Of a stretch of DNA of 64,000 nucleotides, positions 9,712 through 18,906 are shown piece by piece. This stretch comes from Psychrobacillus insolitus. Its GTDB lineage: Bacteria > Bacillota > Bacilli > Bacillales_A > Planococcaceae. Below the pieces are notes generated by a model that saw only the letters and a list, made by a program, of their open reading frames with translations, searched no databases and had not been told where the DNA came from. Where the stretch lies: positions 1,116,001-1,180,000 of the forward strand of contig NZ_QKZI01000001.1 of assembly GCF_003254155.1 (NCBI RefSeq), written 5' to 3'. A program made the translations under genes and the position numbers. How positions within the stretch are numbered: the first letter of the stretch is position 1; every line of letters begins with the position of its first letter.

Positions 9712-9720
9712 TTGTCAAAA
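9712..9720 (+). promoter_or_regulatory. Spo0A-box-like site and -35 element upstream of spoIIGA
   Basis: TTGTCAAAA on the plus strand resembles the Spo0A box (TGTCGAA type). On the minus strand the same bases supply TTGACA (9713-9718), a perfect -35, about 50 bases upstream of spoIIGA. No well-spaced consensus -10 follows (CATGCT at 16 bases). That agrees with an activator-dependent spoIIG promoter of the B. subtilis kind, which has a long spacer. Confidence 0.5.
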
Positions 9721-9750
9721 TAAAGGAACAATCCCTTCTTTTTTTACGAC

Positions 9751-9785
9751 AAAAAAAGCACCTGCCGGATGGCTTGTGCTTTTTT
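9751..9785 (-). terminator. Hairpin terminator at the distal end of repeat element A1
   Basis: AAAAAAGCAC and GTGCTTTTTT form a stem with T runs on both strands. It follows repeat A1 when read from ftsZ. The corresponding end of repeat A2 also abuts a GC-TTTTTT hairpin (55514-55554). Confidence 0.65.
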
Positions 9786-9787
9786 GG

Positions 9788-10055
9788 GGTTGTACAATAT
9801 ATGACGTTGATGAAATAAGAAAATTCTGATCCGCGCTGATTTTCGTTCCGAGCGGACGCTTTCCGTGGGGCGTGCGGTGAGCCTCCTCGTCGCGAAAACC
9901 GCGCTCCTGTGGGGTCTCACCTGTCACGCTAATCCCACTGGAGTCGTCGCTCGGAACGAAAATCAGCAAAGTGAATATTGGAAACAAAAGTCTTAAATAG
10001 ATATAGAAAAAAGACTGCCGCAAAAAATCAGTTTTACTGACTTTCTGGACAGTCC
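9788..10055 (-). repeat. Dispersed structured intergenic repeat, family A, copy 1
   Basis: About 268 bases between spoIIGA and ftsZ are a close inverted match to 55224-55511. Read from ftsZ, the element begins with a T-tailed hairpin (10007-10055). It then has a core bounded by 19-base inverted repeats CTGATTTTCGTTCCGAGCG (9836-9854 and its complement at 9948-9966), and it ends with TATTGTACAACC. The core is visibly richer in G+C than its surroundings and holds further pairing segments (GGTGAG/CTCACC, CTCC.GTGGG/CCCAC.GGAG). It has no transposase. An open frame runs through it, but the frame reads the repeat itself. Confidence 0.85.
10007..10055 (-). terminator. Terminator of ftsZ, proximal end of repeat A1
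   Basis: On the minus strand GACTGTCC...GGCAGTC forms an outer stem, with TCAG/CTGA as an inner stem. Six T residues follow. The same structure begins repeat A2 after ctaA. Confidence 0.7.
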
Positions 10056-10117
10056 CCTGACAAATCAATCAATGATAGCCGACTAAAATTCTTCACCAAC
10101 GTCATAAATATTTCAAA

Positions 10118-10200
10118 GTCTAGCTGCGGTGGCTGAGGAGCTGCCTCCTCGCGATTCCCCATTTGCCTGTCGGGGCAGTAATAGGTGCTTTCGCTTTTCT
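10118..10200 (-). repeat. Dispersed intergenic repeat, family B, copy 1
   Basis: On the minus strand this begins TTAGAAAAGCGAAAGCACC and continues through TGCCCCGACAGGCAAA to a GAGGAG/CTCCTC hairpin. It lies directly after the ftsZ stop. The head sequence (AGAAAAGCGNAAGC and TGCCCCGACAGGCAA) recurs at 29762-29818. The type is common between genes in Bacillaceae and relatives. Confidence 0.7.
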
Positions 10201-10203
10201 AAT

Positions 10204-11382
10204 TTAATTTCTTCTTTGACGATTTCTTAAGAACGTTGGAATATCTAATGCATCGTCTTGTTGATGCGTTGTTGTTTGTCTTTCTTGGTGAACTGGCTGT
10301 ATAGGTTGCTCTTCTTTACGCGGTTCACGTTGATCACGCTGTTCACGCTGTTCACGTTGAGGAGTAGCAGCTGGTTGTGATCTAGGTGAACTAAATCCAG
10401 CACCTCTTGGCTGTCTTTGAGTCAAAATTTCTGCATTAAACCCAGTTGCTATTACAGTTACAATAATCTCATCTTTCAAATTATCGTTAATAACAGAACC
10501 GAAAATCATATTTACATCTTCATCTGAAGCAGATGCCACAATATCCGCAGCTTCTTGCACTTCAAACAAACTTAAATTAGAACCACCAGTAATATTCATC
10601 AGAACACCTGTTGCTCCATCAATAGAAGTTTCAAGAAGTGGACTTGAAATTGCTTTCTTCGCAGCTTCTGCAGCACGATTTTCTCCTGCAGATATACCAA
10701 TACCCATTAATGCAGCACCCTTGTTCGACATAATAGTTTTTACATCGGCGAAGTCTAGGTTAATAAGTCCGGGAACAGCGATTAAATCTGAAATACCTGT
10801 AACCCCTTGACGCAACACATTATCTGCTTCTCTAAACGCTTCCAGCATTGGTGTGCTTTTGTCGACTATTTCTAGTAATTTATCATTTGGAATAACGATT
10901 AGTGTATCGACTGCTTCTTTCATCATATCAATACCACCAATAGCTTGTGTAGAACGTTTACGTCCTTCAAATGTAAATGGACGAGTAACAACACCAACTG
11001 TAAGTGCTCCTAAATCACGAGCGATTTGAGCAATTACAGGGGCAGCACCAGTACCTGTTCCGCCTCCCATACCAGCAGTAACAAATACCATATCCGCGCC
11101 TTTTAATGCTTCTTCAATTTGCTCTTTACTTTCTTCTGCAGCTTTTTTGCCAACCTCTGGATTAGCACCTGCTCCTAAACCACGAGTTAATTTACCACCG
11201 ATTTGTAATTTCACATCAGCATTAGACATATTAAGAGCTTGCGCGTCTGTATTAACCGCGATGAAGTCAACACCTTGCACCCCATGCTCGATCATTCTAT
11301 TTACCGCGTTGTTTCCACCGCCACCTACTCCAATTACTTTGATGATGGCTAACATATCTTCGTTTGTTTCAAATTCTAGCAT
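10204..11382 (-). CDS. ftsZ: Cell-division GTPase FtsZ
   Basis: This 392-residue tubulin homologue polymerises into the Z ring. The GTP-binding signature [13 protein letters not shown] is near residue 105 and the N-terminal glycine loop [12 protein letters not shown] near 18-30. The T7 catalytic loop [11 protein letters not shown] is near 207. From about 318 to 375 there is a disordered linker rich in Q, R and E (repeated QRE/QRD units). It is followed by the conserved C-terminal peptide [13 protein letters not shown], which binds FtsA, SepF and other partners. It follows ftsA as the last dcw gene. Confidence 0.98.
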   Translation of the reverse strand: MLEFETNEDMLAIIKVIGVGGGGNNAVNRMIEHGVQGVDFIAVNTDAQALNMSNADVKLQIGGKLTRGLGAGANPEVGKKAAEESKEQIEEALKGADMVFVTAGMGGGTGTGAAPVIAQIARDLGALTVGVVTRPFTFEGRKRSTQAIGGIDMMKEAVDTLIVIPNDKLLEIVDKSTPMLEAFREADNVLRQGVTGISDLIAVPGLINLDFADVKTIMSNKGAALMGIGISAGENRAAEAAKKAISSPLLETSIDGATGVLMNITGGSNLSLFEVQEAADIVASASDEDVNMIFGSVINDNLKDEIIVTVIATGFNAEILTQRQPRGAGFSSPRSQPAATPQREQREQRDQREPRKEEQPIQPVHQERQTTTHQQDDALDIPTFLRNRQRRN

Positions 11383-11423
11383 GCTCTTGCCTCCTATAAT
11401 CTCTCTACTATGTGAATGCTTTT

Positions 11424-12716
11424 TTATTCGAAAAACTTATCGAAAAATTTCTTCGCTTTTGTCATTGCACTTTCTTTGTTATCAGTTGTTGTATCATGAC
11501 CAGCCTGTTTTTGTTTCTTCGTGCTTGTAACTATATCACTTGGAACCATTTGAGTTAAAGCATGGCTATCTCCAATTTTACCATAGAAAACATCTTCTTT
11601 ATAGGCATATCTAATAAGTCCGACTGCAGTTGTATATTGAGGTTCACGTACACCTATATAATCCGGTGTGTATAAGCGCACTCTTGTTTGTAAAATATGT
11701 CTTGCTAATTGACCAATACCTTCCAATTTAGAGACACCACCAGTCAATACCACTCCACCTGGTAAGTCTTGTAGCCCCATACGATAAAACTCTTCCAATA
11801 CTAATTCAAATAACTCTTCCAGACGAACCCCAATAATCTCTGCAATATATCGCTGAGAGTACTGCTCTTTCATGTCTGCTCCTATTACTGGTACTTCAAA
11901 CAGCTCATCATCTGATGCATCATCATAAAAGGCATGACCATATTTTATTTTAATCATTTCTGCTTGTTCTGTAGGAGTTTTTAAAACAATAGATAAATCT
12001 TTTGTAATATGATCTCCACCTACGGGAATAACAGAAGTATTAATCAAATGGCCTTCATGAAATATAGCAATTGTTGTAGAGCCACCGCCAATATCTACAT
12101 AGGCAGTTCCATGATTCTTTTCATCTTCAGTTAATGCAAAATAACCACCAGCTAGTGGTTGTAAATATATTTCTCTAATTTGAAGACCAGCTCGTTCTAC
12201 ACATCTCAATACATTATGTAATATTGTTTTAGATGTAGTCATCATAGTACCATCCATTTCTAGACGAGTACCAATCATTCCTCTTGGATCTTTTATTTCT
12301 TCTAAATGATCGACGATAAATTGCTTAGGTACAATATTGATCAGTTCACGCTCAGGAGGGATCGACATTACCTCTGCAGATTCAATAACACGTTCTAAAT
12401 CTCCATCTGTAATCTCTCGATCTTCTCTATTAACCGCAACTACACCTTTAACATGTTGTACATTCGCTAAATTTGCTGGAATCCCTAATACAATTTCATG
12501 TATGGACATTCCGATCATTCTTTCGGCTTCACTTACCGCTTTTTTAATCGATTGCACGGTAGCCTCTATGTCTACAATGGCACCTTTACGGATTCCACTT
12601 GATTTTACATTTCCTACACCTATAACATGTAGTGAATTATCATTCATTTCGCCGATTAATACTTTAATACATGAAGAACCGATATCTAATGATACATATA
12701 ATTCTGATTGATTCAA
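11424..12716 (-). CDS. ftsA: Cell-division protein FtsA
   Basis: This 430-residue actin-like ATPase tethers FtsZ to the membrane. The N-terminal ATPase motif is [17 protein letters not shown], with phosphate and adenosine motifs [12 protein letters not shown] near 205 and [12 protein letters not shown] near 338. The basic amphipathic membrane-targeting helix is at the end ([10 protein letters not shown]). I chose the TTG at 12714-12716 because GGGGAGGTG lies seven bases upstream and it gives [15 protein letters not shown], matching the B. subtilis N-terminus. An ATG six codons earlier lacks a ribosome site. It is followed by ftsZ after 41 bases. Confidence 0.95.
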   Translation of the reverse strand: MNQSELYVSLDIGSSCIKVLIGEMNDNSLHVIGVGNVKSSGIRKGAIVDIEATVQSIKKAVSEAERMIGMSIHEIVLGIPANLANVQHVKGVVAVNREDREITDGDLERVIESAEVMSIPPERELINIVPKQFIVDHLEEIKDPRGMIGTRLEMDGTMMTTSKTILHNVLRCVERAGLQIREIYLQPLAGGYFALTEDEKNHGTAYVDIGGGSTTIAIFHEGHLINTSVIPVGGDHITKDLSIVLKTPTEQAEMIKIKYGHAFYDDASDDELFEVPVIGADMKEQYSQRYIAEIIGVRLEELFELVLEEFYRMGLQDLPGGVVLTGGVSKLEGIGQLARHILQTRVRLYTPDYIGVREPQYTTAVGLIRYAYKEDVFYGKIGDSHALTQMVPSDIVTSTKKQKQAGHDTTTDNKESAMTKAKKFFDKFFE

Positions 12717-12823
12717 CCCGTGGCACCTCCCCAAAACTCTTTATTTAATATTCTATTGTAAAAAACCTATAAAGTCTAAATTTTTCTAAACAATAGTACA
12801 TTTTACACACATAAAAACAATTA

Positions 12824-13177
12824 TTAACTATTTATTTTTCTTTCAGACCACTTTGTTAACAAAATACGACGAATGACCGCAATATTTTGGAATAACCGAA
12901 CTCCAAAGGCAAAGATTGCAGCTAAGTATAAGTCTACACCTAAGTGTACCCCTAAAAACGCGAGCGCTGCTGCCAAGGCGATGTTAAAGAAGAAACCAGA
13001 TACAAATACTTTATCATCGTAAACACGCTGTAATTGAGCTCTAATACCTCCAAACAAGGTATCTAATGCAGCTAAGACCGCGATAGATAAATAGCTTTCA
13101 TATACTTCAGGTATTTGAATTTCTGTCAATAGACCGAGTGAAATTCCAAGTATCAGTCCTAATAATGGCAACCACAT
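12824..13177 (-). CDS. sbp: Small basic family protein Sbp (DUF1290)
   Basis: This 117-residue membrane protein has three to four hydrophobic stretches and the family pattern AALDTLFGGIRAQLQ near residues 35-49. It also has FLGVHLGVDLYLAAIFAFGVRLFQN. Sbp lies between ylxX and ftsA in Bacillus dcw clusters. The function is unknown. It starts four bases after the ylxX stop. Confidence 0.9.
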   Translation of the reverse strand: MWLPLLGLILGISLGLLTEIQIPEVYESYLSIAVLAALDTLFGGIRAQLQRVYDDKVFVSGFFFNIALAAALAFLGVHLGVDLYLAAIFAFGVRLFQNIAVIRRILLTKWSERKINS

Positions 13178-13181
13178 TTTC

Positions 13182-13901
13182 TTACTCTCCTTCTGGAGTT
13201 TCTAGTAAAAATTCATTACTAACAGATTGGTCAAAAGCAGAAACTATTACATCATTTACTGGATCACCTATTGCTAATCTTAAGTTATCAATAAAGAATT
13301 CGTCTCCAATAGGAGAAGCTTCTAATTGATTATACATTTTTTTTGCATCTTCAACCGTGGTCACCCCAACATTTATAGTAAATGGAGCTCTTTTTACTTC
13401 TAGATTATTAACAGTTGTATTACCATTAACATCTCTTATTGCAGAGGAGTAAATTATTCTCTTGCCATCAACATCGACGGCCTGTGCTTTAAATCGATTA
13501 ATCTCATTTATTAAACGAATTAGTAAATCTGGAGAAATTTCGTCGATAGTTTGTCCAATTGCTATACTTTCCATTGCTGGTTCTACAGTTATGGTCAAAC
13601 CTGGCCCAACAAATTCTGTCAATCCTATTTCTTTCTTCAATTGTTCAACCGTATCATTTAAGGCAGCCTTTGGACTATCACTTATCATATTTTCATATTT
13701 ACCGGTTGTTTCTTCTAAGATTCTTACTTCAGATAGTAATTCAGAGTGTAGCAACTTTTCTTTCGCTAATTCTTGTCTAATTGCCCATACATCTCTTGTA
13801 TCTCGAGTTTCTGGATTTTGAACTGTATTATATTGAACTGCCAACATAAAACCGACAACTAACAAAATAAATGTAAACCGAATATAGACGGTTTTTTTCA
13901 T
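13182..13901 (-). CDS. ylxX: DUF881-family protein YlxX
   Basis: This 239-residue protein has one N-terminal membrane segment (about 7-24), a coiled-coil stretch (30-85) and the DUF881 domain (GPGLTITVEP, LLIRLINEINRFKAQAVDVDGKRI). It is one of two adjacent DUF881 paralogues of the dcw cluster. Topology suggests an extracytoplasmic domain anchored in the membrane. Its role is unknown; position implies an accessory part in division or wall synthesis. Confidence 0.85.
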   Translation of the reverse strand: MKKTVYIRFTFILLVVGFMLAVQYNTVQNPETRDTRDVWAIRQELAKEKLLHSELLSEVRILEETTGKYENMISDSPKAALNDTVEQLKKEIGLTEFVGPGLTITVEPAMESIAIGQTIDEISPDLLIRLINEINRFKAQAVDVDGKRIIYSSAIRDVNGNTTVNNLEVKRAPFTINVGVTTVEDAKKMYNQLEASPIGDEFFIDNLRLAIGDPVNDVIVSAFDQSVSNEFLLETPEGE

Positions 13902-13922
13902 TATTCGGCCTCCCTACCTAAT

Positions 13923-14642
13923 TTAGCTTGTTTCATCACGCAATGCTGGCATCATTATTTTACTTTTCTCTTCTACAATTACCACAATATTATCACTAGT
14001 TAACTGGTCTACAATTCCTCCTCCAAGGTTCACTGAAGCAAGCAGAACGGATGGATCTCCAACTGCTTCAATAGTGAAGGGGGCAGGGAATATATTCCCA
14101 TCAACTGTTATTACAGGGCCTGTACATCGTATAAAGGAATTAGCGTGAAGTCGTTGTCCATTAATGGAAATAGCTTCAGCACCAGAGATCTTCAATTCAT
14201 TAATGACTTTAAACACATGACTCTCATGAACAATATAATCATTTGGATTTTCTTGTGAAGGATCATATGCACCATCTACTAACGAGACAGCAATACCTTT
14301 GCCTTGAGAAGTAATATCTCCAATTAGTAGCCTAAGCATTTCAGCCTCATTAACTAAGCCTTCTATATTTCCTTCACTATCAACAAGGGATTGTTCAATA
14401 TCTCTTATTGCTTGTTGTTTATCATTCATTTCTTCGGTTAGTTCTTTATTTCTTTCTTTTTGAAGTATTAATTCCTCTTTATACTTTTCTTGTTCATTAA
14501 ACTGACTAGATACCAACGATAATTCTTCGGTATTTTCAGAAGAAATACTATAAGAAAAAGCAAGTATAAATCCTAGAACTAGACTTACGATGGAAATAGG
14601 TATTCTACCTTTTGAAGGGATTTTAAGGCGTCGCTTCTTCAA
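13923..14642 (-). CDS. ylxW: DUF881-family protein YlxW
   Basis: This 239-residue protein has the same architecture as the next gene: basic N-terminus, membrane segment (about 14-30), coiled coil (35-100), then a DUF881 domain (GKGIAVSLVDGAYDP, VINELKISGAEAISINGQRL). Its start lies 20 bases inside the end of divIB, so the two are translationally overlapped. The paralogous pair ylxW-ylxX between divIB and sbp is conserved in Bacillus. Function unknown. Confidence 0.85.
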   Translation of the reverse strand: MKKRRLKIPSKGRIPISIVSLVLGFILAFSYSISSENTEELSLVSSQFNEQEKYKEELILQKERNKELTEEMNDKQQAIRDIEQSLVDSEGNIEGLVNEAEMLRLLIGDITSQGKGIAVSLVDGAYDPSQENPNDYIVHESHVFKVINELKISGAEAISINGQRLHANSFIRCTGPVITVDGNIFPAPFTIEAVGDPSVLLASVNLGGGIVDQLTSDNIVVIVEEKSKIMMPALRDETS

Positions 14643-15420
14643 CCTCTTTAACCTCCTCTACCATTTCATTTTCGTTATATTCATTTTGATATGTTTGAAA
14701 GAAAGAACCAACTTCTAGGTCAATGATTCCATTCACTCCAGGCTTTAACTGAGACACTATAGAAGGATAAAACTTCATTTTTTCAGAGAATGAAGGAATA
14801 AGTGCTCTAACTTCATTTCCATCATTCATATAAACCTGAATGGAGTATACATCCTCTTTACTAGGATTATAATTTATCTGTGAAATAGTCATTATTACTT
14901 CCGAATCTAAACTATTCAATTCCCTTATCATGCGATTTCTAATCTTTTCTTCACCAAATCCAGAAAATATTGGTCCATCTAAAGGAAGGACTTGTCCAAC
15001 TGTTTGAACAAATTTTCCATTTTCTAATACAATATCTAAACGATCATTATTTTCAGCATAACCAATTGTTTTATACTCATTAACTTGAATTTCTACTCCT
15101 GTTAGCCAATTCCGTTTTACATGGACTGATTCTACCCAATCATATTGCTCTATATTCTCTTCTATCCTCTTGTCACGGAAACCCCACATAGAATCTCCAA
15201 TTTGAAGTGTACTTTGCTTTATGTATTGTTCTTCTGAAAAAAGAGAAGCACCTTTAATTTTTACCGATTGAATATGGCTATAAGAAGATTGAAAATATAA
15301 GACAATTAATAAAGTTGAAATAAAGAGTAACAGTAGAATAGAAAACTTCTTATTTGTTCTTTTTCTCCTACGCGCTTTTAAAGTAGGTATACGATCTTCA
15401 ATATCTATTACTTTTTCCAT
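14623..15420 (-). CDS. divIB: Cell-division protein DivIB (FtsQ)
   Basis: This 265-residue bitopic divisome protein has a basic cytoplasmic tail (1-25), a membrane segment (26-45), an extracellular POTRA domain (SHIQSVKIKGASLFSEEQYIKQSTLQIGDSMWG) and the FtsQ beta domain. It works with FtsL and DivIC to regulate septal wall synthesis. In B. subtilis murG and murB lie between spoVE and divIB; here divIB follows spoVE directly after 22 bases. The ATG is preceded by GAAGGAGGGAGG. Confidence 0.92.
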   Translation of the reverse strand: MEKVIDIEDRIPTLKARRRKRTNKKFSILLLLFISTLLIVLYFQSSYSHIQSVKIKGASLFSEEQYIKQSTLQIGDSMWGFRDKRIEENIEQYDWVESVHVKRNWLTGVEIQVNEYKTIGYAENNDRLDIVLENGKFVQTVGQVLPLDGPIFSGFGEEKIRNRMIRELNSLDSEVIMTISQINYNPSKEDVYSIQVYMNDGNEVRALIPSFSEKMKFYPSIVSQLKPGVNGIIDLEVGSFFQTYQNEYNENEMVEEVKEVEEATP

Positions 15421-15442
15421 TCTACTGCCTCCCTTCCTTTAA

Positions 15443-16501
15443 TTATTCGGACGATAAATTCCATATAACCCCTATTATACCCCAAGTTGTAACTAATGAA
15501 GACCCGCCATAACTGATAAAAGGTAATGTAACACCTGTAACTGGTAACAAACCTGTGACTACACCCATATTTAAAAATGTTTGAACGGTCAATAATGATA
15601 TAAAACCAATAATGATAAATCCACCAGCTCTTTTTTTCGCACGTATTGCCAAAGAGAAACCAATAGTAAAAAATAGAACAAACGCAGATATGACGATTAA
15701 ACCACCTAAAAATCCTGTCTCTTCTAGTAATATGGAAAAGATAAAATCATTTTGTGGTTCAGGTAAATATAAGAACTTCTGTCTACTATTTCCATAACCA
15801 AATCCAAATAATCCCGCAGGACCTATCGCAAGCAAAGATTGAATTGCCTGAAAGCCAGATCCTAAAGGGTCTTGCCACGGGTCTAAAAAGGCTTGTATTC
15901 GAACAAGTCGATAGGGTGCTGAAACAATCAATAATATTAGTGCGATTATTCCAGAAAGTCCAATACTAATAAAAAACTTCATGGGAAGCCCTGCAGCGAA
16001 TAGTAAAAAAAATGCTGCTACGACTAAAACAAAGGCAGATCCAAAGTCAGGTTGAATCATGATTAAACTGATTGGTATTAATAAAAAAAGAGCACACTTT
16101 AAATAAATAATTCCCTTTTTCTTATGTTCATTTGATAAAGAAAATGCAATTTTTCCTAAAACAGCAATTTTAGCAAGTTCAGCTGGTTGGAAATTCATAA
16201 AACCAAGAGATATCCAACTCTGAGAACCATTTCGTACAACCCCTACCCCTGGAATCATCACTCCTATCAGCAAGAGAATAGATATAATGTATAGTCCATT
16301 CCAAAACATAGGCAGTCGCACAAATTGTTTATTTCGTATGAATAAAGCCCCTAAAATCCCTACTCCTAAATAACTGGCTTGTTTAAATGCAAACGGTAAG
16401 GAATCCTTATAATGTACTTCACTCCAATAAGATCCAGCAGAATGTACAAAAAATATACCGATTACGGATAAAAAAAAGACGGACGATAAAAAAACAATCA
16501 T
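15443..16501 (-). CDS. spoVE: SEDS-family peptidoglycan polymerase SpoVE
   Basis: This 352-residue polytopic membrane protein of the FtsW/RodA/SpoVE family polymerises lipid II together with a class B PBP. About ten hydrophobic segments are seen. Conserved motifs include SWISLGFMNFQPAELAKIA near 94-112, LPEPQNDFIFSILLEETGF near 246-264 and PVTGVTLPFISYGGSSL near 321-337. It sits in the dcw cluster beside murD and three genes from spoVD, its expected cortex-synthesis partner. A second paralogue, ftsW, lies at 59-60 kb. Naming as spoVE rather than ftsW rests on position. Confidence 0.88.
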   Translation of the reverse strand: MIVFLSSVFFLSVIGIFFVHSAGSYWSEVHYKDSLPFAFKQASYLGVGILGALFIRNKQFVRLPMFWNGLYIISILLLIGVMIPGVGVVRNGSQSWISLGFMNFQPAELAKIAVLGKIAFSLSNEHKKKGIIYLKCALFLLIPISLIMIQPDFGSAFVLVVAAFFLLFAAGLPMKFFISIGLSGIIALILLIVSAPYRLVRIQAFLDPWQDPLGSGFQAIQSLLAIGPAGLFGFGYGNSRQKFLYLPEPQNDFIFSILLEETGFLGGLIVISAFVLFFTIGFSLAIRAKKRAGGFIIIGFISLLTVQTFLNMGVVTGLLPVTGVTLPFISYGGSSLVTTWGIIGVIWNLSSE

Positions 16502-16529
16502 TTTACTATTTCCCGATTATTTCATCCCT

Positions 16530-17888
16530 TCACAATTCTTTTAATGCCATTACTTGTTGTATGAATTCATCGCCACGAAGTTCAAAATTTTCATATTGAT
16601 CCCAACTAGCACAAGCTGGCGAAAGAAGAACGACATCCCCTACCGCAGAAGCTTTCACCGCTTCTTCTACCGCTTCTATTAGGTTACTAACTCGAACAAC
16701 TGAAGGGATCGCTTGCTCTTCTCCAAACTGTTGCAACCGATCTACAGTAGCCCCAAAATGAATCAATGCCTTTACATTATGTAAATAAGGGATTAATTCA
16801 TCAAATGAATGTCCTCGGTCAACTCCACCTGCTATAAGAATGATTGGTTCCGAAAAACCTTCTAAAGCACTTTTCGTAGCAAGTGCATTTGTAGCTTTAG
16901 AGTCATTATAAAATTTACGTTTTTTCCATTCCCGAACTAATTGTGTACGGTGTTTTACACCATTGAAACTAGATAATACATGAACAATATTTTCAAGTGG
17001 GCATTCCATTAATAACGCAGCAGCAATTGAAGCTAATACATTTTCTAGGTTATGTTTTCCACGAAGAGCAATGATGGATTTTTCAAACAGTCTTTCTCCA
17101 TTCCAGTACACATACTCATCATCTGCACTAATTCCATCTTCCGTTTTCTTACTTACGTAAAATGGAACTTTTCTTGCATGACTTCTCAAGGCATAGTCCG
17201 ATACAAGTTGCTGTTCAGCATTGTAAATGAACCAGTCAGTTGCATCTTGATTTTTTGTGATTGAAAACTTAGCATCTGTATATTCTTTGAAATCTGAATG
17301 ATAATCAAGATGTGCCTCATATAAATTTAACAAGATGGATATCTTCGGCTTCATTTGTTCAATGCCCATTAACTGGAAAGATGATAACTCAGTTACTATG
17401 ACTTCATCTTTCTTAGCTTTTGATGCAACAGCACTTGCCACTGTCCCTATATTTCCAGCGATTAATGGCTTTTTATTTCCCTCTTCAAGCATGTCAAAAA
17501 TTAACGTTGTTGTCGTCGTTTTTCCGTTTGATCCAGTAATACCTATCATCGGTGCATCACTAATTAGGTACGCTAGCTCTACTTCAGACCAAACAGGAAT
17601 ACCCCGTTTTATTGCTTCTGCAATAACTGGATTTGTATATGGAATACCAGGATTTTTTACGACTAAACTAAATCCTTCGTCTAGCAAATCTTCTGGATGA
17701 CTCCCACAAATCACAGTTAATCCTTTCGATAGCAAGTATTGTGCATTGTCATTTTGGTCAAATGATTTTGCATCATTTACAGTTACAAATGCCCCTAAAT
17801 CATGTAAAATTTCTGCCGCAGCTGTTCCACTTTTCGCAAGACCTAACACTAGAATTTTTTTATGGTGAACAATTGGTAACTGTTTCAT
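16530..17888 (-). CDS. murD: UDP-N-acetylmuramoylalanine--D-glutamate ligase
   Basis: This 452-residue cytoplasmic Mur ligase adds D-glutamate to UDP-MurNAc-L-Ala. The N-terminal UDP-binding Rossmann domain starts with KKILVLGLAKSGTAAAEIL. The ATP P-loop is GITGSNGKTTTTTLI near 113-127. The C-terminal domain contains FYNDSKATNALATKSALEGF and LLSPACASWDQYENFELRGDEF. It is separated by one base from mraY, so the two are likely translated together. Confidence 0.97.
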   Translation of the reverse strand: MKQLPIVHHKKILVLGLAKSGTAAAEILHDLGAFVTVNDAKSFDQNDNAQYLLSKGLTVICGSHPEDLLDEGFSLVVKNPGIPYTNPVIAEAIKRGIPVWSEVELAYLISDAPMIGITGSNGKTTTTTLIFDMLEEGNKKPLIAGNIGTVASAVASKAKKDEVIVTELSSFQLMGIEQMKPKISILLNLYEAHLDYHSDFKEYTDAKFSITKNQDATDWFIYNAEQQLVSDYALRSHARKVPFYVSKKTEDGISADDEYVYWNGERLFEKSIIALRGKHNLENVLASIAAALLMECPLENIVHVLSSFNGVKHRTQLVREWKKRKFYNDSKATNALATKSALEGFSEPIILIAGGVDRGHSFDELIPYLHNVKALIHFGATVDRLQQFGEEQAIPSVVRVSNLIEAVEEAVKASAVGDVVLLSPACASWDQYENFELRGDEFIQQVMALKEL

Positions 17889-17889
17889 A

Positions 17890-18861
17890 TTATAAAACCT
17901 CCAAAATTACAACTATCATCGCTGCGATAAATCCAATAGCCCAAAATATCGTAACAATTTTTCTTTCACTCCATCCCGAAAGTTCGAAATGGTGATGGAT
18001 CGGACTCATTTTAAAAATCCGTTTTCCAGTCGTTTTAAAACTTATTACTTGAAGAATAACCGATAATGTCTCCACTACAAATATAATCCCAACAAATAAA
18101 AGTAATATCTCTTGTTTCACTAAAATGGACACCATTGCTAGTGCTCCACCTAATGCCAGTGAACCAGTATCTCCCATGAAAATTTTAGCAGGATTTTTAT
18201 TGAACAATAAAAATCCTAACAAAGCTCCGGTTACACTAAATGCGAAGATTGCAATATCCGTTTGGTGGTAAGTAAGTGCAAGTACCCCAAATGTTGCAAA
18301 GGCAACGGATGCTGTACCTGACACTAAACCATCTAGACCATCTGAAAGATTGATCGCGTTGGAAAAACCAACTAACCAAAAAATCAGAAATGCTATATAA
18401 AATTGGCCAAGTGAAACAGCAGTATTAGTAAATGGAATGACAATATCTGTATCAAACGGCCCTAACTTCAGTAAATAATACGCAACAACGGAAATGATTA
18501 TTTGCCCTAGTAGCTTCTGAATGGATGTTAAACCAAGATTTCTTTTTAATACTACTTTAATAAAATCATCTAAGAATCCAATAATTCCAAAACCAACTAA
18601 TACAATAAGTAATACAATTGATTGAGTCGTTAATTGGTCAAAGTAAAAAGATAAAGCTAATGTAGAAATAATGATGGACGTTAAAAATATTAGTCCCCCC
18701 ATTGTAGGTGTTCCTGCTTTTTTAAAGTGTGATTGTGGTCCTTCTTCACGAATACTTTGACCAAACTTCATTTTTCTTAAATAAGGAATGAGGATCGGTG
18801 CAAGGATAACTGATATTAAAAAGCTTACAATAATTGTGCTAATAGTAGTAAATAATGTCAT
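17890..18861 (-). CDS. mraY: Phospho-N-acetylmuramoyl-pentapeptide transferase
   Basis: This 323-residue polytopic enzyme makes lipid I from UDP-MurNAc-pentapeptide and undecaprenyl phosphate. Ten membrane segments are predicted by eye. Signature motifs include KKAGTPTMGG near 47-56, FLDDFIK near 96-102, NLSDGLDGL near 172-180, FLLFNKNPAKIFMGDTGSLALGG near 218-240 and the MSPIHHHFELSGWSE loop near 285-299. In B. subtilis murE precedes it; here spoVD does, with only a 45-base gap. The ATG follows AAGGAGATTTTTC. Confidence 0.97.
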   Translation of the reverse strand: MTLFTTISTIIVSFLISVILAPILIPYLRKMKFGQSIREEGPQSHFKKAGTPTMGGLIFLTSIIISTLALSFYFDQLTTQSIVLLIVLVGFGIIGFLDDFIKVVLKRNLGLTSIQKLLGQIIISVVAYYLLKLGPFDTDIVIPFTNTAVSLGQFYIAFLIFWLVGFSNAINLSDGLDGLVSGTASVAFATFGVLALTYHQTDIAIFAFSVTGALLGFLLFNKNPAKIFMGDTGSLALGGALAMVSILVKQEILLLFVGIIFVVETLSVILQVISFKTTGKRIFKMSPIHHHFELSGWSERKIVTIFWAIGFIAAMIVVILEVL

Positions 18862-18906
18862 GAAAAATCTCCTTAAATGCTATCAAGCAGCAGTAAATGT
18901 ACTGAT

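Noticed and set aside
9788-10055. Family A repeat as an insertion sequence
   Set aside because: Too short, with no transposase frame and no clear target-site duplication.
9715-10068. 117-codon minus-strand frame between spoIIGA and ftsZ
   Set aside because: It reads straight through repeat A1; a similar peptide appears from the copy at 55.3 kb only because the DNA repeats. No ribosome site.
12717-12734. ATG at 12734 as the ftsA start
   Set aside because: It overlaps the Shine-Dalgarno of the TTG at 12716, which yields the conserved FtsA N-terminus.
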